Made by a program: the position numbers and the translations under genes
Assembly: GCA_017421025.1 (NCBI GenBank)
Contig: JAFQME010000031.1
Span: 1 to 64,000 of the forward strand
From: Oscillospiraceae bacterium
Lineage (GTDB): Bacteria > Bacillota > Clostridia > Oscillospirales > JAAYXM01
Direction of reading: 5' to 3'
Length of the DNA: 64,000 bases
Notes under the pieces: generated by a model
Told to the model about the DNA's origin: nothing
The model's database searches: none
Seen by the model: the letters and a program-made list of their open reading frames with translations, nothing else
Shown here: positions 35,425 through 45,212 of the stretch, piece after piece
How the letters are laid out: every line of letters starts with the position of its first letter
Position numbering within the stretch: position 1 is the first letter of the stretch

Positions 35425-35556
35425 AACGTGCGATCGTTTGCGCATCGCCGGACTGTGATAGGGACTTGCCTTTGGCAAGTTGATGATACTGACAACCGAA
35501 TACAGGAAGGTTATGACGCGGACCGCACTGAAAATATATTTTGGAGGTGGTCCCGA
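35425..35556 (+). promoter_or_regulatory. Structured leader of rny
   Basis: About 130 nt with hairpins GCGAT/ATCGC (35430-35448), ACTTGCC/GGCAAGT (35464-35480) and AACC/GGTT (35494-35512). A possible closing helix, GTGCG (35428-35432) with CGCAC (35524-35528), competes with the first hairpin. No known riboswitch was recognised. The rest of the 35263-35424 gap is A/T-rich with no gene. Confidence 0.5.
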
Positions 35557-37101
35557 ATGTTAGAATGGATCATTGCTGGGGCGGTAGCCCTTGTTCTGAT
35601 AGTCGTAGCATTCATCAGCGGCATTTCTTACCGCAAAAGAGTCGGAGAAAAGGAAATTGCCAGTGCTGAAGAAGAAGCAAAGCGCATTGTCAATGAAGCA
35701 ATCAAAGCCGCAGAAAGCAAAAAGCGTGAAGCTTTGATCGAAGCAAAAGAAGAAATTCACAAAAACCGAGTCGAATTCGACAAAGAAATGAAAGAGCGCC
35801 GCAGTGAGGTGCAAAAACAAGAACATCGTATTACCCAAAAAGAAGAAGCTTTGGACAAGAAATACGATGCAATCGAGAAAAAAGAAGAACTTTTGGCGAA
35901 GAAAATCAAGGAAAGCGATGCAATCGCAGAGGAAGCACGTCAGCTGAAGAAAAATCAGCTCGAACTCCTCGAAAGAATCTCGGGTTATACCGTAGAAGAA
36001 GCAAAGCAGTTCCTCATTTCCAACCTGGAATCCGAAGTGAAACACGAATATGCGGTTCGAATCCGTGATATCGAAGCGCAGTTTAAGGAAGAGTCCGACC
36101 AGAAGGCACGGGAACTTATCTCGCTCGCCATTCAGAAATGTGCGGCAGACCATGTTGCAGAAGCGACCGTGTCGGTTGTTCCGCTGCCGGGCGATGAAAT
36201 GAAGGGTCGTATCATCGGTCGTGAAGGCCGTAACATCCGTACTTTGGAAACCTTGACCGGTGTTGATCTCATTATCGACGATACTCCGGAAGCAATCACC
36301 CTTTCCAGCTTCGATCCGGTGCGTCGTGAAATCGCTCGCATCTCGCTTGAGAAGTTGATTGCGGATGGACGAATCCATCCTGCAAGAATCGAAGAAATGG
36401 TGGAAAAAGCTCGCCGTGAGGTGGACATCACCATCAAGCAGGAAGGTGAACGTGCAACCTTTGAAACCGGTGTGCACGGTATCAATCCGGAACTCATCAA
36501 GATCTTGGGTCGTCTGCGTTACCGCACCAGTTACGGGCAGAATGTTCTCAAGCATGCAATTGAAGTTTCCCATATCGCAGGTCTCCTTGCAAGTGAGCTT
36601 GGCGAGGATGTCATGATGGCAAAGCGTGCAGGTCTTCTGCATGACCTGGGCAAAGCGGTTGACCATGAGATCGAAGGTTCCCACGTCACCATCGGTGTTG
36701 ACCTTGCGAGAAAGTACAAAGAAAACGAAGAGATCGTTCATGCGATCCATGCACACCACGGCGATGTCGAGCCCAAGACCGTTATTGCCTGCCTTGTTCA
36801 GGCGGCTGACGCAATTTCCGCTGCTCGTCCGGGTGCACGCCGTGAAAACCTGGAAAACTACATCAAGCGTCTTGAAAAACTTGAGGAACTTGCCAACTTG
36901 TTCCCGGGTGTTGAACGCTCTTATGCAATTCAGGCGGGTCGTGAGATTCGTATTGTTGTTAAGCCGGAAGAGGTCTCGGATGACGATATGGTTCTGCTCT
37001 CCCGTGATCTTGCAAAGAAGATCGAGGAAGAGTTGGATTATCCGGGTCAGATCAAGGTTCATCTTGTGCGTGAAACACGTGCAATCGAGTATGCAAAATA
37101 A
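35557..37101 (+). CDS. rny: Ribonuclease Y
   Basis: This 514-residue membrane-anchored endoribonuclease starts mRNA decay in Firmicutes. It has an N-terminal span (about 1-25), a long charged coiled coil to about residue 180, a KH domain ([28 protein letters not shown]) and an HD domain ([15 protein letters not shown]). ATG at 35557 is set by GGAGGTGG; the longer ORF begins in the leader. A long leader with several hairpins precedes it. A 517-aa antisense ORF is a shadow. Confidence 0.97.
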   Translation: MLEWIIAGAVALVLIVVAFISGISYRKRVGEKEIASAEEEAKRIVNEAIKAAESKKREALIEAKEEIHKNRVEFDKEMKERRSEVQKQEHRITQKEEALDKKYDAIEKKEELLAKKIKESDAIAEEARQLKKNQLELLERISGYTVEEAKQFLISNLESEVKHEYAVRIRDIEAQFKEESDQKARELISLAIQKCAADHVAEATVSVVPLPGDEMKGRIIGREGRNIRTLETLTGVDLIIDDTPEAITLSSFDPVRREIARISLEKLIADGRIHPARIEEMVEKARREVDITIKQEGERATFETGVHGINPELIKILGRLRYRTSYGQNVLKHAIEVSHIAGLLASELGEDVMMAKRAGLLHDLGKAVDHEIEGSHVTIGVDLARKYKENEEIVHAIHAHHGDVEPKTVIACLVQAADAISAARPGARRENLENYIKRLEKLEELANLFPGVERSYAIQAGREIRIVVKPEEVSDDDMVLLSRDLAKKIEEELDYPGQIKVHLVRETRAIEYAK

Positions 37102-37111
37102 AACGAAAGCC

Positions 37112-37170
37112 AAGGGGCGTAACGATAGGCAGGCAAAGAGATTCCCTGTCCGGGCGTTGCGCCCTTTTTC
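37112..37170 (+). terminator. Terminator between rny and ymdB
   Basis: AAGGGGCGTAACG (37112-37124) pairs with CGTTGCGCCCTT, with one bulge and a G-U pair, followed by TTTTTC. The 3' arm and T-run overlap a second possible hairpin at 37162-37188. Confidence 0.65.
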
Positions 37171-37190
37171 TTAGTCTGTGAAAAAGGGAG
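37162..37190 (+). promoter_or_regulatory. Alternative hairpin covering the ymdB ribosome site
   Basis: CCCTTTTTC (37162-37170) pairs perfectly with GAAAAAGGG (37180-37188), which contains part of the Shine-Dalgarno GGGAG. It cannot form together with the terminator at 37112-37170. Confidence 0.5.
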
Positions 37191-37200
37191 CGGATTTATT

Positions 37201-37977
37201 TTGAAAATTTTGGCGATTGGTGACATTGTCGGTGAAATCGGGCTGAACACGGTTGAACGCAATCTGCGTGCGCTCAAACAGGAGTTTGAGATTGATTTTA
37301 CCGTGGCAAACGGTGAAAATGCGGCAGGAGTCGGCATTACCTCGCATATGGCACGCCGCCTTTATACCGCAGGCGTGGACGTCATCACGTTGGGAAACCA
37401 CGTTTGGGGCAAACGTGAGATTGCGCAGTTTTTAGAGGATGACGGATATATTTTGCGCCCTGCAAACCTTGCGGATATTGCTCCGGGCCGAGGCTACGGG
37501 ATTTTTTCGGTTAAGAACAAATTACTCGGCGTGGTCAACCTGATCGGGCGTTGTGATATGAATTTCGGACCGGATAATCCCTTCCATTGTATGTCCCGCA
37601 TCCGCAAAGAGATTGCGCAGCACACCAATTTGTGTGTGGTGGACTTCCATGCCAACGCAACCAGTGAAAAAGCTGCGATGGCATATCATATGGATGGGCA
37701 GGTTTCTGCTGTTTGGGGAACCCATACCCATGTTCAAACCGCTGATGAGCGCATTTTCCCGAAAGGTCTCGGTTTTATTACCGACCTGGGCATGACCGGC
37801 CCGATGAATTCGGTGCTTGGCATCCGTCCCGAACAGTCTCTCAGAATGTTCCGTGGTGATGTTCCGGTGCGGTTTGAAACCGCAGACGGACCGTGCCTGC
37901 TTTGCGGTGCGGTATTTACCATTGATGAAAACACAGGGGTTTGTACCGGAATTGAGAGAATTCGTCGAGAGGGGTAA
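37201..37977 (+). CDS. ymdB: YmdB-family metallophosphoesterase
   Basis: This 258-residue protein starts with TTG (37201) and carries the family motifs AIGDIVGEIG, VANGENAAGVGIT, ITLGNHVWGK and WGTHTHVQTADERI, which hold the di-metal ligands. YmdB hydrolyses 2',3'-cyclic nucleotides in Bacillus and influences biofilm and motility. It is next to rny in Bacillus as well. The ribosome site GGGAG can be masked by a hairpin. Confidence 0.93.
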   Translation: MKILAIGDIVGEIGLNTVERNLRALKQEFEIDFTVANGENAAGVGITSHMARRLYTAGVDVITLGNHVWGKREIAQFLEDDGYILRPANLADIAPGRGYGIFSVKNKLLGVVNLIGRCDMNFGPDNPFHCMSRIRKEIAQHTNLCVVDFHANATSEKAAMAYHMDGQVSAVWGTHTHVQTADERIFPKGLGFITDLGMTGPMNSVLGIRPEQSLRMFRGDVPVRFETADGPCLLCGAVFTIDENTGVCTGIERIRREG

Positions 37978-37982
37978 CCGAC

Positions 37983-39074
37983 ATGGTCAAAGTACTGCAT
38001 GCTGCTGATCTGCATTTGGACAGTGCGTTTGTCGGTTGTTCGGAAGCCGAGGCACGTGCACGCCGTGCGGGACAGCGCAAACTCTTGGAAACCATTGTGG
38101 AGCTTGCAAACGAGGCAAAGGTGGATTTGCTTTTGCTCGCCGGAGATGTTTTGGATGGCAGACACGCATATTTTGAAACCGCAGAGGTGCTCTCTGAGAG
38201 TTTGGCAAAGTGCCGTGCCCATGTGTTTTTGGCTTGCGGTAACCACGACCCTTTTGATGCTGCGTCTCCATACCGCAACGTGCGGTTTTCTGAAAATGTG
38301 CATTTATTTTGCTCTCCGACCGTGGAATCGGTGGAACTTCCGGAACTCGGGTGTGTGATTCACGGAGCGGGCTTTTCCTCGTCTGTTTGCGAAATCCCGC
38401 TGCTTGCGGGATTTTCTGCGCCGAATGACGGACGGGTACATCTTTTGGTGCTTCACGGAGAATGTACCGAGGGCGCAAGTGAAAACAATCCCATCCGCAA
38501 ACGGGATCTTGAGCAAAGTGGAGTCCATTATGCCGCACTGGGGCATATCCATAAAGGCACTTCGGTGCAGTATGTCGGGAAAACCGCATATGCATACCCG
38601 GGATGCCCCGAGGGACGTGGCTTTGACGAATGTGGGGAAAAAGGCGTTTTGGTCGGGTACGTGGCAACTGACCGTGTTGAAATGAAGTTTTTACCGCTTG
38701 GCGGACAGCTGTATGAAGAAAAAACCTTACAACTGCACGAATCTGATTCGATTCGGGAGCGACTTTCGTCTCTCCTGCCCGAATGTGCGAAAAATCTCCA
38801 TCTGCGTGTGGTGATCGAGGGCGAGTCAGACCCGATTGACTGTGCTGCTCTGGAAGCGGAATTTTCGCACCGAGTGGGGAGTTTGGTGCTAAAAGACCGC
38901 ACCCGACAGCATCGCTCTCCATGGGAGGGTGAATTTGAGCAAAGCTTAAAGGGTGCATTTTTGCGCCGCTTGCACAAGGCATATGAAACGGCAGAGCCGG
39001 AAGCGCAAGCAATCCTTTTGCGTGCGGCGATTCTGGGCGTTTCTGCTATGGAGGATCGGGAGGGTGCGTTATGA
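37983..39074 (+). CDS. SbcD/Mre11-like DNA repair exonuclease (YhaO-type)
   Basis: This 363-residue calcineurin-type phosphoesterase has all five motifs: HAADLHLDS, LAGDVLDGR, ACGNHDPFD, LVLHGECTE and ALGHIHKGT. It matches the YhaO/SbcD nuclease class more than a phosphodiesterase. It overlaps the following AAA-type ATPase gene (ATGA), which supplies the SbcC/Rad50-like partner. It follows ymdB by five bases. The exact DNA substrate is unknown. Confidence 0.88.
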   Translation: MVKVLHAADLHLDSAFVGCSEAEARARRAGQRKLLETIVELANEAKVDLLLLAGDVLDGRHAYFETAEVLSESLAKCRAHVFLACGNHDPFDAASPYRNVRFSENVHLFCSPTVESVELPELGCVIHGAGFSSSVCEIPLLAGFSAPNDGRVHLLVLHGECTEGASENNPIRKRDLEQSGVHYAALGHIHKGTSVQYVGKTAYAYPGCPEGRGFDECGEKGVLVGYVATDRVEMKFLPLGGQLYEEKTLQLHESDSIRERLSSLLPECAKNLHLRVVIEGESDPIDCAALEAEFSHRVGSLVLKDRTRQHRSPWEGEFEQSLKGAFLRRLHKAYETAEPEAQAILLRAAILGVSAMEDREGAL

Positions 39075-40954
39075 TTTATCGGGAACTGAATGCCACCTTC
39101 GGAAATCTCAATGAACAAACCCTGCAGCTGACCGATGGTCTGAATGTAATTTACGGACCGAATGGAACCGGAAAATCCACTTGGAGTGCGTTTTTGCGGG
39201 TGATGCTGTATGGAATTTCCACCCGGGAACAGAATAAAATCGGTTTTTTGGCGGATAAAGAAAAATATAAACCGTGGTCCGGTGTGCCGATGTACGGAAA
39301 ACTGCGGATGACGGTGGGAGACCGTCCGCTTTGTTTGGAACGCACCGCCGGAAAAAACGGGCTGCTACAAACCATGACCGCTGTTTATGAGGACAGCGGC
39401 CGCCCGGCCGAACTTTCCGAGCCACCCGGGGAACAACTCCTCGGCATGAAGCGAGAGGTGTTTGAGCGCAGTGTATTTACTGCACAGGGAGCGCTTTCGG
39501 TCGGTGCAGACAAAGACGGCGAACTTGCACGGAAAATCACGGCGCTGGTGCAGACCGGCGATGCGGACACAAATTTTTCTCTTGCAAAAGCACGGCTGGA
39601 AAAATGGCGTCGTGCAAAGCGATATCATAAAAGCGGTTTGATTCCGGATTTGGAAGAACGGTTACGCCGGGATCGTACCTTATTGGAAGAATTGCGTCGG
39701 GACAAAGAGCAAAGGGAAGAACTGTTTGTAAAAAAACGGATTCTTGTGGCGGAATTGGAGCGCTTGCGTGCGCAGATTGCATGGAAAAAGCTGGAGCAGA
39801 TTCGCTTGGCAGAAGAAACCTTGATCCTCGCAGAAAAACGTTGTACCGCCGAATTGAGCGAGGAACGTCAGGCGGCGTTGGAGCTTCTGGAGCGGCTGTA
39901 TTTCGAAAGAAATCCGGCGGACACCAAAAAAGATGTTTCACATGAAACATTCAAAACACTTGCGCTTGGTGCAGGGATTGGCGGGGTGGCTGCGGCTGCG
40001 GTCGGCCTGCTCACATCCTGGCTTGTTGGTGTGGTTGCCGGAGCGGCTGTTTTTGCGGTTGTGTGCCTTTTCAGACGGAAGAAACGAAAGAAGATAGCGA
40101 CACCCACGCAAGAAGAACTTCTCGCAGCGTTGCGGGATGTAGACCCGAAAGCAGATGTGACACAGATTCGCTCGGTATTGGCACGGGAACGCCTGAGAGG
40201 ACAGCAGGCAAAACAGGATGCCCGCTTTGCGGAAGAACGTCTGGAACTCTTGTTGCGGGATGTAGACCATGAGGAATTGGTGCGCTGCGCCGAACACGCA
40301 GAGGAGCTTCCCGAGAGATTTGATTCTGCCGCCGCATCCGCACGGATGGGTGAAATTGAGCGGAGCATCTATCGCTTGGAGATGGAGACCACCGCAATCA
40401 CCTCTCGAATGGAGGCAAAAGGAACCATTGCCGAAGTGGAAGCTCGCATCACCGCTCAGCAAGCCGAACTTTCTGCCGCTGAAGCGGAATACCAGGCACT
40501 GACCGTTGCACTTGACACGTTGTGTGAGGTGAATGGGACACTGGAGCGCAGTTTTGCACCGGTTTTGGAGAAAACCGCAGGGGAGTTGCTTGCAAGAATC
40601 ACCGACGGGCAATTTTGTGTGGTGGAATGGAGTGGGAGCGACGGCTCGTTGACCGTGCGGGAACATCCCGCTGCTCCGCCTCGCAACATCCTCTCTCTTT
40701 CCCGAGGGACTCTGGACGAGTTGTATCTGTGTTTGCGGCTTGCCATTTGCGAGACCGTGCTGGACGGGGAAGAGTCGGTACCGCTGGTTTTGGATGATGT
40801 TTTTGCCTTTTGTGATGATGAGCGTCTTGTGAGAATGCTTTCCTATCTCAAAGAATTGGCACAAAAACGGCAAATTATTTTATTCACCTGTCACAAGCGT
40901 GAATCCTTACTGTTGCAAGGAGATTCGGCGGTTCATACGGTTACGCTCGGATAG
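39071..40954 (+). CDS. SbcC/Rad50-like ATPase with central membrane segment (YhaN-type)
   Basis: This 627-residue ABC-type ATPase has Walker A GPNGTGKSTW near residues 34-43. The signature LSLSRGTLDELYLCLRLAIC and Walker B VPLVLDDVFAFCDD lie at the C terminus. Coiled-coil arms surround two hydrophobic helices near residues 296-335, so the protein may be membrane-tethered, as for YhaN. Soluble SbcC lacks this. It is paired with the nuclease just upstream. A near-parS site lies within the gene at 39934-39949. Confidence 0.88.
   Translation: MIYRELNATFGNLNEQTLQLTDGLNVIYGPNGTGKSTWSAFLRVMLYGISTREQNKIGFLADKEKYKPWSGVPMYGKLRMTVGDRPLCLERTAGKNGLLQTMTAVYEDSGRPAELSEPPGEQLLGMKREVFERSVFTAQGALSVGADKDGELARKITALVQTGDADTNFSLAKARLEKWRRAKRYHKSGLIPDLEERLRRDRTLLEELRRDKEQREELFVKKRILVAELERLRAQIAWKKLEQIRLAEETLILAEKRCTAELSEERQAALELLERLYFERNPADTKKDVSHETFKTLALGAGIGGVAAAAVGLLTSWLVGVVAGAAVFAVVCLFRRKKRKKIATPTQEELLAALRDVDPKADVTQIRSVLARERLRGQQAKQDARFAEERLELLLRDVDHEELVRCAEHAEELPERFDSAAASARMGEIERSIYRLEMETTAITSRMEAKGTIAEVEARITAQQAELSAAEAEYQALTVALDTLCEVNGTLERSFAPVLEKTAGELLARITDGQFCVVEWSGSDGSLTVREHPAAPPRNILSLSRGTLDELYLCLRLAICETVLDGEESVPLVLDDVFAFCDDERLVRMLSYLKELAQKRQIILFTCHKRESLLLQGDSAVHTVTLG
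39934..39949. other. parS: Near-consensus parS site
   Basis: TGTTTCACATGAAACA differs from consensus at one central base. It lies inside the YhaN-like gene, about 18 kb from the origin. Confidence 0.6.
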
Positions 40955-40982
40955 GAAAAGTTGTTAATTTTTCGTGTTTTAC

Positions 40983-41011
40983 TTGAGTTTTTCGGAAAAA
41001 TAGAATACAAT
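40983..41011 (+). promoter_or_regulatory. Promoter of the asp23/DAK2 operon
   Basis: TTGAGT (40983-40988), 17 bp and TACAAT (41006-41011), 35 bp before the Asp23 gene. Confidence 0.65.
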
Positions 41012-41046
41012 ATGATGTAGTCTTTTCTTTGCAAAGGAGGGTCACT

Positions 41047-41394
41047 ATGACAATTCAAAACGAAAAAGGCGCAATCGAGATCACGAATGAAGTCTTTACC
41101 ATGATTAGCGGAAGCGCTGCAACCAACTGCTTCGGCGTCAAGGGAATGGCACACAGAAACGTCAAGGACGGCATCGTGGGTCTCTTGAAACGAGAGAACA
41201 TTGCAAAAGGTGTAAAAGTCGCATTTGAAGAAGATGAAGTTGTGATCGACCTGCACATCGCCGTGGAGCACGGTGTAAACATCACTGCGGTCTCAAACTC
41301 CATCATGACAGAAGTAAAATACATTGTGGAACAGATGACACGTGTGAAAGTACGCCGCGTGAATGTATACGTCGATTCCATTATGGTCGGCTAA
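41047..41394 (+). CDS. Asp23/Gls24 family envelope protein (YloU-like)
   Basis: This 115-residue protein shows GAIEITNEVFTMISGSAATNCFGVKGM, then VDLHIAVEHGVNITAVSNSIMTEVKYIVEQMT and VRRVNVYVDSI, the YloU/Asp23 pattern. Family members associate with the membrane or envelope under stress, but the precise role is unclear. ATG at 41047 follows AAAGGAGGG. It is 16 bases upstream of a FakA-like gene, the same pair as yloU-yloV in Bacillus. Confidence 0.9.
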   Translation: MTIQNEKGAIEITNEVFTMISGSAATNCFGVKGMAHRNVKDGIVGLLKRENIAKGVKVAFEEDEVVIDLHIAVEHGVNITAVSNSIMTEVKYIVEQMTRVKVRRVNVYVDSIMVG

Positions 41395-41410
41395 TCGGAG
41401 GTGTTTTTTG

Positions 41411-43048
41411 GTGAAAGAACGGATTACGGCTGCGGATTTTCGGCAAATGATACTGTCGGCCGCCGCCGCGATTGAAAACAACCGCCAAGTATTAAATGAA
41501 ATGAACGTTTTTCCGGTTCCCGACGGCGATACCGGTATCAATATGTCCATGACCATCAATGCAGCAGACAAGGCGCTGGCATCTTTTAGCGGCGATCAGA
41601 TCTCTGCGGTTGCGGATGCTGCGGCATCTGCCCTTCTGCGTGGTGCACGTGGAAACTCCGGCGTCATTTTGTCGCTCCTGTTCCGTGGTTTTTCCAAAGC
41701 TTGTGCAGGAAAAGCCGAGCTTGGCGCAAAGGAATTTGCTGAAGCGCTTAAATCCGGCGTCGATGCGGCATACCGTGCGGTGATGAAGCCTGCGGAAGGC
41801 ACCATTTTGACCGTCTCCCGCTGTGCGGCCGAGGCGGCACTCGCAAGTGCGGAGGATACCGCTGATCTGGAAGAAATTTTCTCTGCGGCGCTTGCTTCTG
41901 CAAACATTGCGCTTGCAGATACCATGAATGTAAACCCGGTTTTGAAAAAAGCGGGTGTGGTCGATGCCGGCGGCAAGGGCTGGGTCATTGTTTTGGAAGC
42001 AATGCAGGCATCTCTTGCAGGCAATCCGGTGGAGCGTGTTGCACCGTCGGAAGACACTTCTGAAGCAGCGGTGTTCGGCGAGATCGAAAATGAAGAGATC
42101 CTCTTTGCTTACTGCACCGAGTATATCATCAACATGAGTGCGGCAGGCAAGAAAAAGGACCCCAAACTCCTGCGTGCATTTTTGGAAACCATTGGTGACT
42201 GCGTGGTCGTGGTAGACGACGAGGAGATCATCAAGGTTCATGTGCACACCAACAACCCGGACAAAGCACTCGGCGAGGCTTTGACTTATGGTGAACTGGT
42301 CAACATCAAGATTGAAAACATGCGGGAGCAGCACACCCAGAAGGTGGTTGACGAGCAGAAGAAGGCAGAGCGTGTGATTGCAGCACCCGAAAAGCCCTAT
42401 GGCTTTGTTGTGGTTGCGGCAGGTAGCGGAATCTGCGGTGCGTTCTCGGATCTCGGCGTGGACGAGATTGTGGAAGGCGGTCAGACCATGAACCCCTCCA
42501 CCGAGGACATCCTTTCTGCGATTGACAAAACCCCGGCAGAAACCGTGTTTGTTCTCCCGAACAACAAAAATATCATCATGGCTGCGCAGCAGACCGTGGA
42601 GCTTTCGGAAAAGCGCATCATTGTTTTGGAAACCAAGACCATCCCGCAGGGTGTTTCCGCAATGCTCGCATTTGATCCGGACTCGGATGCAGATACAAAC
42701 GCACAGGCGATGACCGATGCGGCGGCAAATGTCGCAAGCGGTTCGGTCACTTATGCTGCACGTGACAGTGAATTTGACGGTCACAGCATCAAAAAAGGCG
42801 AATACCTTGCGCTGAGTGAAGGAAAACTCTCTCAGAGCGGACCGGAGCTTGCCGCCGTGGTGGCGACTTTGAGTGCGGATATGAAGCTTTCCGAGCGGGA
42901 ATTCATCACGGTATTCTACGGCGAGGGCGTCACTGAAGAGGATGCCGCTGTGATGGAAGAACTTTGCAAAGCAGCCGCTCCGGATGCAGAGGTCATGCTT
43001 CTGGATGGCGGACAGCCGGTTTACTACTACATCATTTCTGCAGAATAA
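41411..43048 (+). CDS. fakA: DAK2-domain fatty-acid kinase FakA-like protein (YloV)
   Basis: This 545-residue protein has an N-terminal DAK2 kinase domain (VFPVPDGDTGINMSMTI, RGARGNSGVILSLLFRGF, KAGVVDAGGKGW). The middle and C-terminal regions match FakA (DDEEIIKVHVHTNNPDKALGEAL, VLPNNKNIIMAAQ). FakA phosphorylates exogenous fatty acids bound to FakB. The start is GTG at 41411, with CGGAGGTG seven bases upstream; the in-frame ATG further up overlaps asp23. A hairpin that runs into the recG ribosome site follows. Confidence 0.9.
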   Translation: MKERITAADFRQMILSAAAAIENNRQVLNEMNVFPVPDGDTGINMSMTINAADKALASFSGDQISAVADAAASALLRGARGNSGVILSLLFRGFSKACAGKAELGAKEFAEALKSGVDAAYRAVMKPAEGTILTVSRCAAEAALASAEDTADLEEIFSAALASANIALADTMNVNPVLKKAGVVDAGGKGWVIVLEAMQASLAGNPVERVAPSEDTSEAAVFGEIENEEILFAYCTEYIINMSAAGKKKDPKLLRAFLETIGDCVVVVDDEEIIKVHVHTNNPDKALGEALTYGELVNIKIENMREQHTQKVVDEQKKAERVIAAPEKPYGFVVVAAGSGICGAFSDLGVDEIVEGGQTMNPSTEDILSAIDKTPAETVFVLPNNKNIIMAAQQTVELSEKRIIVLETKTIPQGVSAMLAFDPDSDADTNAQAMTDAAANVASGSVTYAARDSEFDGHSIKKGEYLALSEGKLSQSGPELAAVVATLSADMKLSEREFITVFYGEGVTEEDAAVMEELCKAAAPDAEVMLLDGGQPVYYYIISAE

Positions 43049-43054
43049 GAATCA

Positions 43055-43089
43055 AACAACCGGCAAATTCATTGCCGGTTGTTTTTTTG
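43055..43089 (+). terminator. Terminator-like hairpin directly before recG
   Basis: AACAACCGGCAA (43055-43066) pairs perfectly with TTGCCGGTTGTT (43072-43083), followed by TTTTTGGAGG, so the T-run merges into the recG Shine-Dalgarno. Confidence 0.8.
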
Positions 43090-43102
43090 GAGGTGATTGG
43101 AG

Positions 43103-45163
43103 ATGCATCCGGATCTTTTGACCCCGGTAACAGCACTCAAAGGTGTAGGAGAAAAGCGAGCAAAGCTTTTGCAGAAGCTCGGCATTGAGACCGTATTTGA
43201 TTTGGTCACATATTATCCGCGTGCGTATGAGGATCGCACACAGATCAAACCAATCGCCGAAACCGATGACGGAGAATTGGTTTGTATTGAGGGGACCGTG
43301 GCGGCACCTGTCAGCGCACGTCATATCCGGAAGGGCTTGGATCTTGCGAAAGTGCGTGTGGTGGACGATAGCGGCTCGGCAAACCTGACCTTTTTTAATC
43401 AGCCTTTTGTAAAAGACCAGCTTTTGGTGGGCGAGACGTATTGTTTCTACGGGAAAATAGATGTAAAAGGCTATCACCGTGAGATGAACACCCCGGTGTT
43501 TGAGCCAATTGAGAAAACTCCGCTCAAAACACGGCGTCTCATCCCGGTGTATCCGTTGACTGCGGGGCTTCCCGCCCATCAGATTTCCGCTTATATCCGG
43601 GCTGCGCTGGCTCGTTATGCAAATGAGCTTTCCGACCCGATCCCGGACGAGGTGCGAATGAGAGAAAACCTTTCGTTTGCACGGTTTGCGTATGAAAATA
43701 TTCATTACCCGGTCGATGAAACCTCGCTTGAGATTGCACGGAAACGCCTGATTTATGAGGAGCTGTTCTTGCTGTCTTTAGGATTGCTGCGATTCAAAAG
43801 CCGTCGGCGGGATTTGGCAGGCACCGCAATGAAGGCGGTGGATTTGTCCCGATTTGAAGCGTCGCTGCCCTTTGCACTTACCGGCGCACAAAAGCGTGCG
43901 GTGGCGGATGCGGTGGGGGATTTGCAAAAACCGCTGCCCATGAACCGCTTGGTGCAGGGTGATGTTGGCTCGGGTAAAACCGTGGTCGCCGCTGCGTGTG
44001 CTTATTTTGCACAGCAAAACGGATATCAGACCGCGCTGATGGCACCGACCGAGATTTTGGCAGAACAGCATTTACTCACACTCAAAGAAATGATGGAGCC
44101 GCTCGGGATTCGGGTCGCTCTGCTGACCGGCAGCATGACAGCTGCCACAAAACGAGGGGTGAAAGCGGCACTCAGCGCAGGCGAAATCGATGTTTTGATC
44201 GGAACACACGCAATTTTGACCGAGGATGTTGCGTTCTCTAAGCTCGGACTTGTGATTACCGACGAGCAGCATCGCTTTGGTGTGCGGCAACGTGCGGCGC
44301 TGACCGCAAAAGGTGAGAATCCGCATCTTTTGGTCATGTCCGCAACCCCGATTCCACGCACGTTGGCGCTGATTCTATACGGGGACCTGGAGGTTTCCAT
44401 CATCGATGAACTGCCCCCGGGGCGAAAACCTGTGGGCACTTATGCGGTGGATGATACCAAACGGGACCGAGCATACGGCTTTGTCCGCTCGCATTTGGAT
44501 GCGGGGCGGCAGGCATATATCGTGTGTCCGCTGGTGGAAGAAAATGACACGGCGGAACTTAAAAGTGTGGAGGAATTTGCAAAACAGCTTGCAAAACAGC
44601 ACTTGGCAGGGTACCGCATCGAAATCTTGCACGGCAGAATGAAAGGCAAGGAAAAAGAGAACATCATGCGGCAGTTTGCTGCAGGTGAGATCCATGTCTT
44701 AGTCTCCACCACAGTGATTGAGGTGGGCGTGAATGTCCCGAATGCTACTGTAATGGTGATTGAAAACGCTGAGCGCTTCGGGCTTTCCCAGCTGCATCAG
44801 CTGCGAGGGCGAGTGGGTCGTGGTGCCGAGCAGTCGCACTGTATTTTGTTTTCCGAGAGCAAAGGCGGGGTGACCCGGGAGCGGTTGCGTGTACTTTGCA
44901 AGACCAATGATGGGTTTGTGATTTCGGAGGAGGATTTGAGACTCCGTGGCCCGGGTGATTTGTTTGGAACGAAACAACACGGCTTCCCGGATTTGAAAAT
45001 TGCCGATCTTGCACGGGATTTGGAGGTTTTGCGTGCAGCGCAGGCCTCGGCAAAGGAACTGTTGGCACAAGACCCTGAACTCTCTGATCCCATCCATGCA
45101 GAAACCAAAGCACGAATGCTCATGCTGTTCGACCGTCGGGAATACGGCGATACGTTCAATTAA
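43103..45163 (+). CDS. recG: ATP-dependent DNA helicase RecG
   Basis: This 686-residue helicase reverses stalled forks and processes branched DNA. The OB wedge lies at about 50-150. [84 protein letters not shown] follow in the normal order. ATG at 43103 suits the GGAGG spacing; an in-frame TTG six bases upstream is too close. It ends at a strong shared terminator. Confidence 0.96.
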   Translation: MHPDLLTPVTALKGVGEKRAKLLQKLGIETVFDLVTYYPRAYEDRTQIKPIAETDDGELVCIEGTVAAPVSARHIRKGLDLAKVRVVDDSGSANLTFFNQPFVKDQLLVGETYCFYGKIDVKGYHREMNTPVFEPIEKTPLKTRRLIPVYPLTAGLPAHQISAYIRAALARYANELSDPIPDEVRMRENLSFARFAYENIHYPVDETSLEIARKRLIYEELFLLSLGLLRFKSRRRDLAGTAMKAVDLSRFEASLPFALTGAQKRAVADAVGDLQKPLPMNRLVQGDVGSGKTVVAAACAYFAQQNGYQTALMAPTEILAEQHLLTLKEMMEPLGIRVALLTGSMTAATKRGVKAALSAGEIDVLIGTHAILTEDVAFSKLGLVITDEQHRFGVRQRAALTAKGENPHLLVMSATPIPRTLALILYGDLEVSIIDELPPGRKPVGTYAVDDTKRDRAYGFVRSHLDAGRQAYIVCPLVEENDTAELKSVEEFAKQLAKQHLAGYRIEILHGRMKGKEKENIMRQFAAGEIHVLVSTTVIEVGVNVPNATVMVIENAERFGLSQLHQLRGRVGRGAEQSHCILFSESKGGVTRERLRVLCKTNDGFVISEEDLRLRGPGDLFGTKQHGFPDLKIADLARDLEVLRAAQASAKELLAQDPELSDPIHAETKARMLMLFDRREYGDTFN

Positions 45164-45166
45164 AAG

Positions 45167-45203
45167 AAAACTCCGATACTATGTTGCGTAGTATCGGAGT
45201 TTT
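45167..45203. terminator. Bidirectional terminator between recG and mrnC
   Basis: AAAACTCCGATACTA pairs perfectly with TAGTATCGGAGTTTT around loop TGTTGCG. The convergent genes end at 45163 and 45213. Confidence 0.88.
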
Positions 45204-45212
45204 TTGGTTAGA

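Noticed and set aside
37064-37080. CGTGAAACACG at the end of rny as a parS site
   Set aside because: It has about four mismatches to the 16-bp consensus.
35560-37113. 517-aa ORF antisense to rny
   Set aside because: It mirrors the coding frame of RNase Y exactly, has no ribosome site and an implausible Phe/Cys-rich composition.
37987-39012. 341-aa minus-strand ORF
   Set aside because: It is antisense to the SbcD-like gene and lacks any domain signal.
41492-42784. 430-aa minus-strand ORF
   Set aside because: It is antisense to the FakA-like gene; its Cys/His-rich product follows from codon complementarity.
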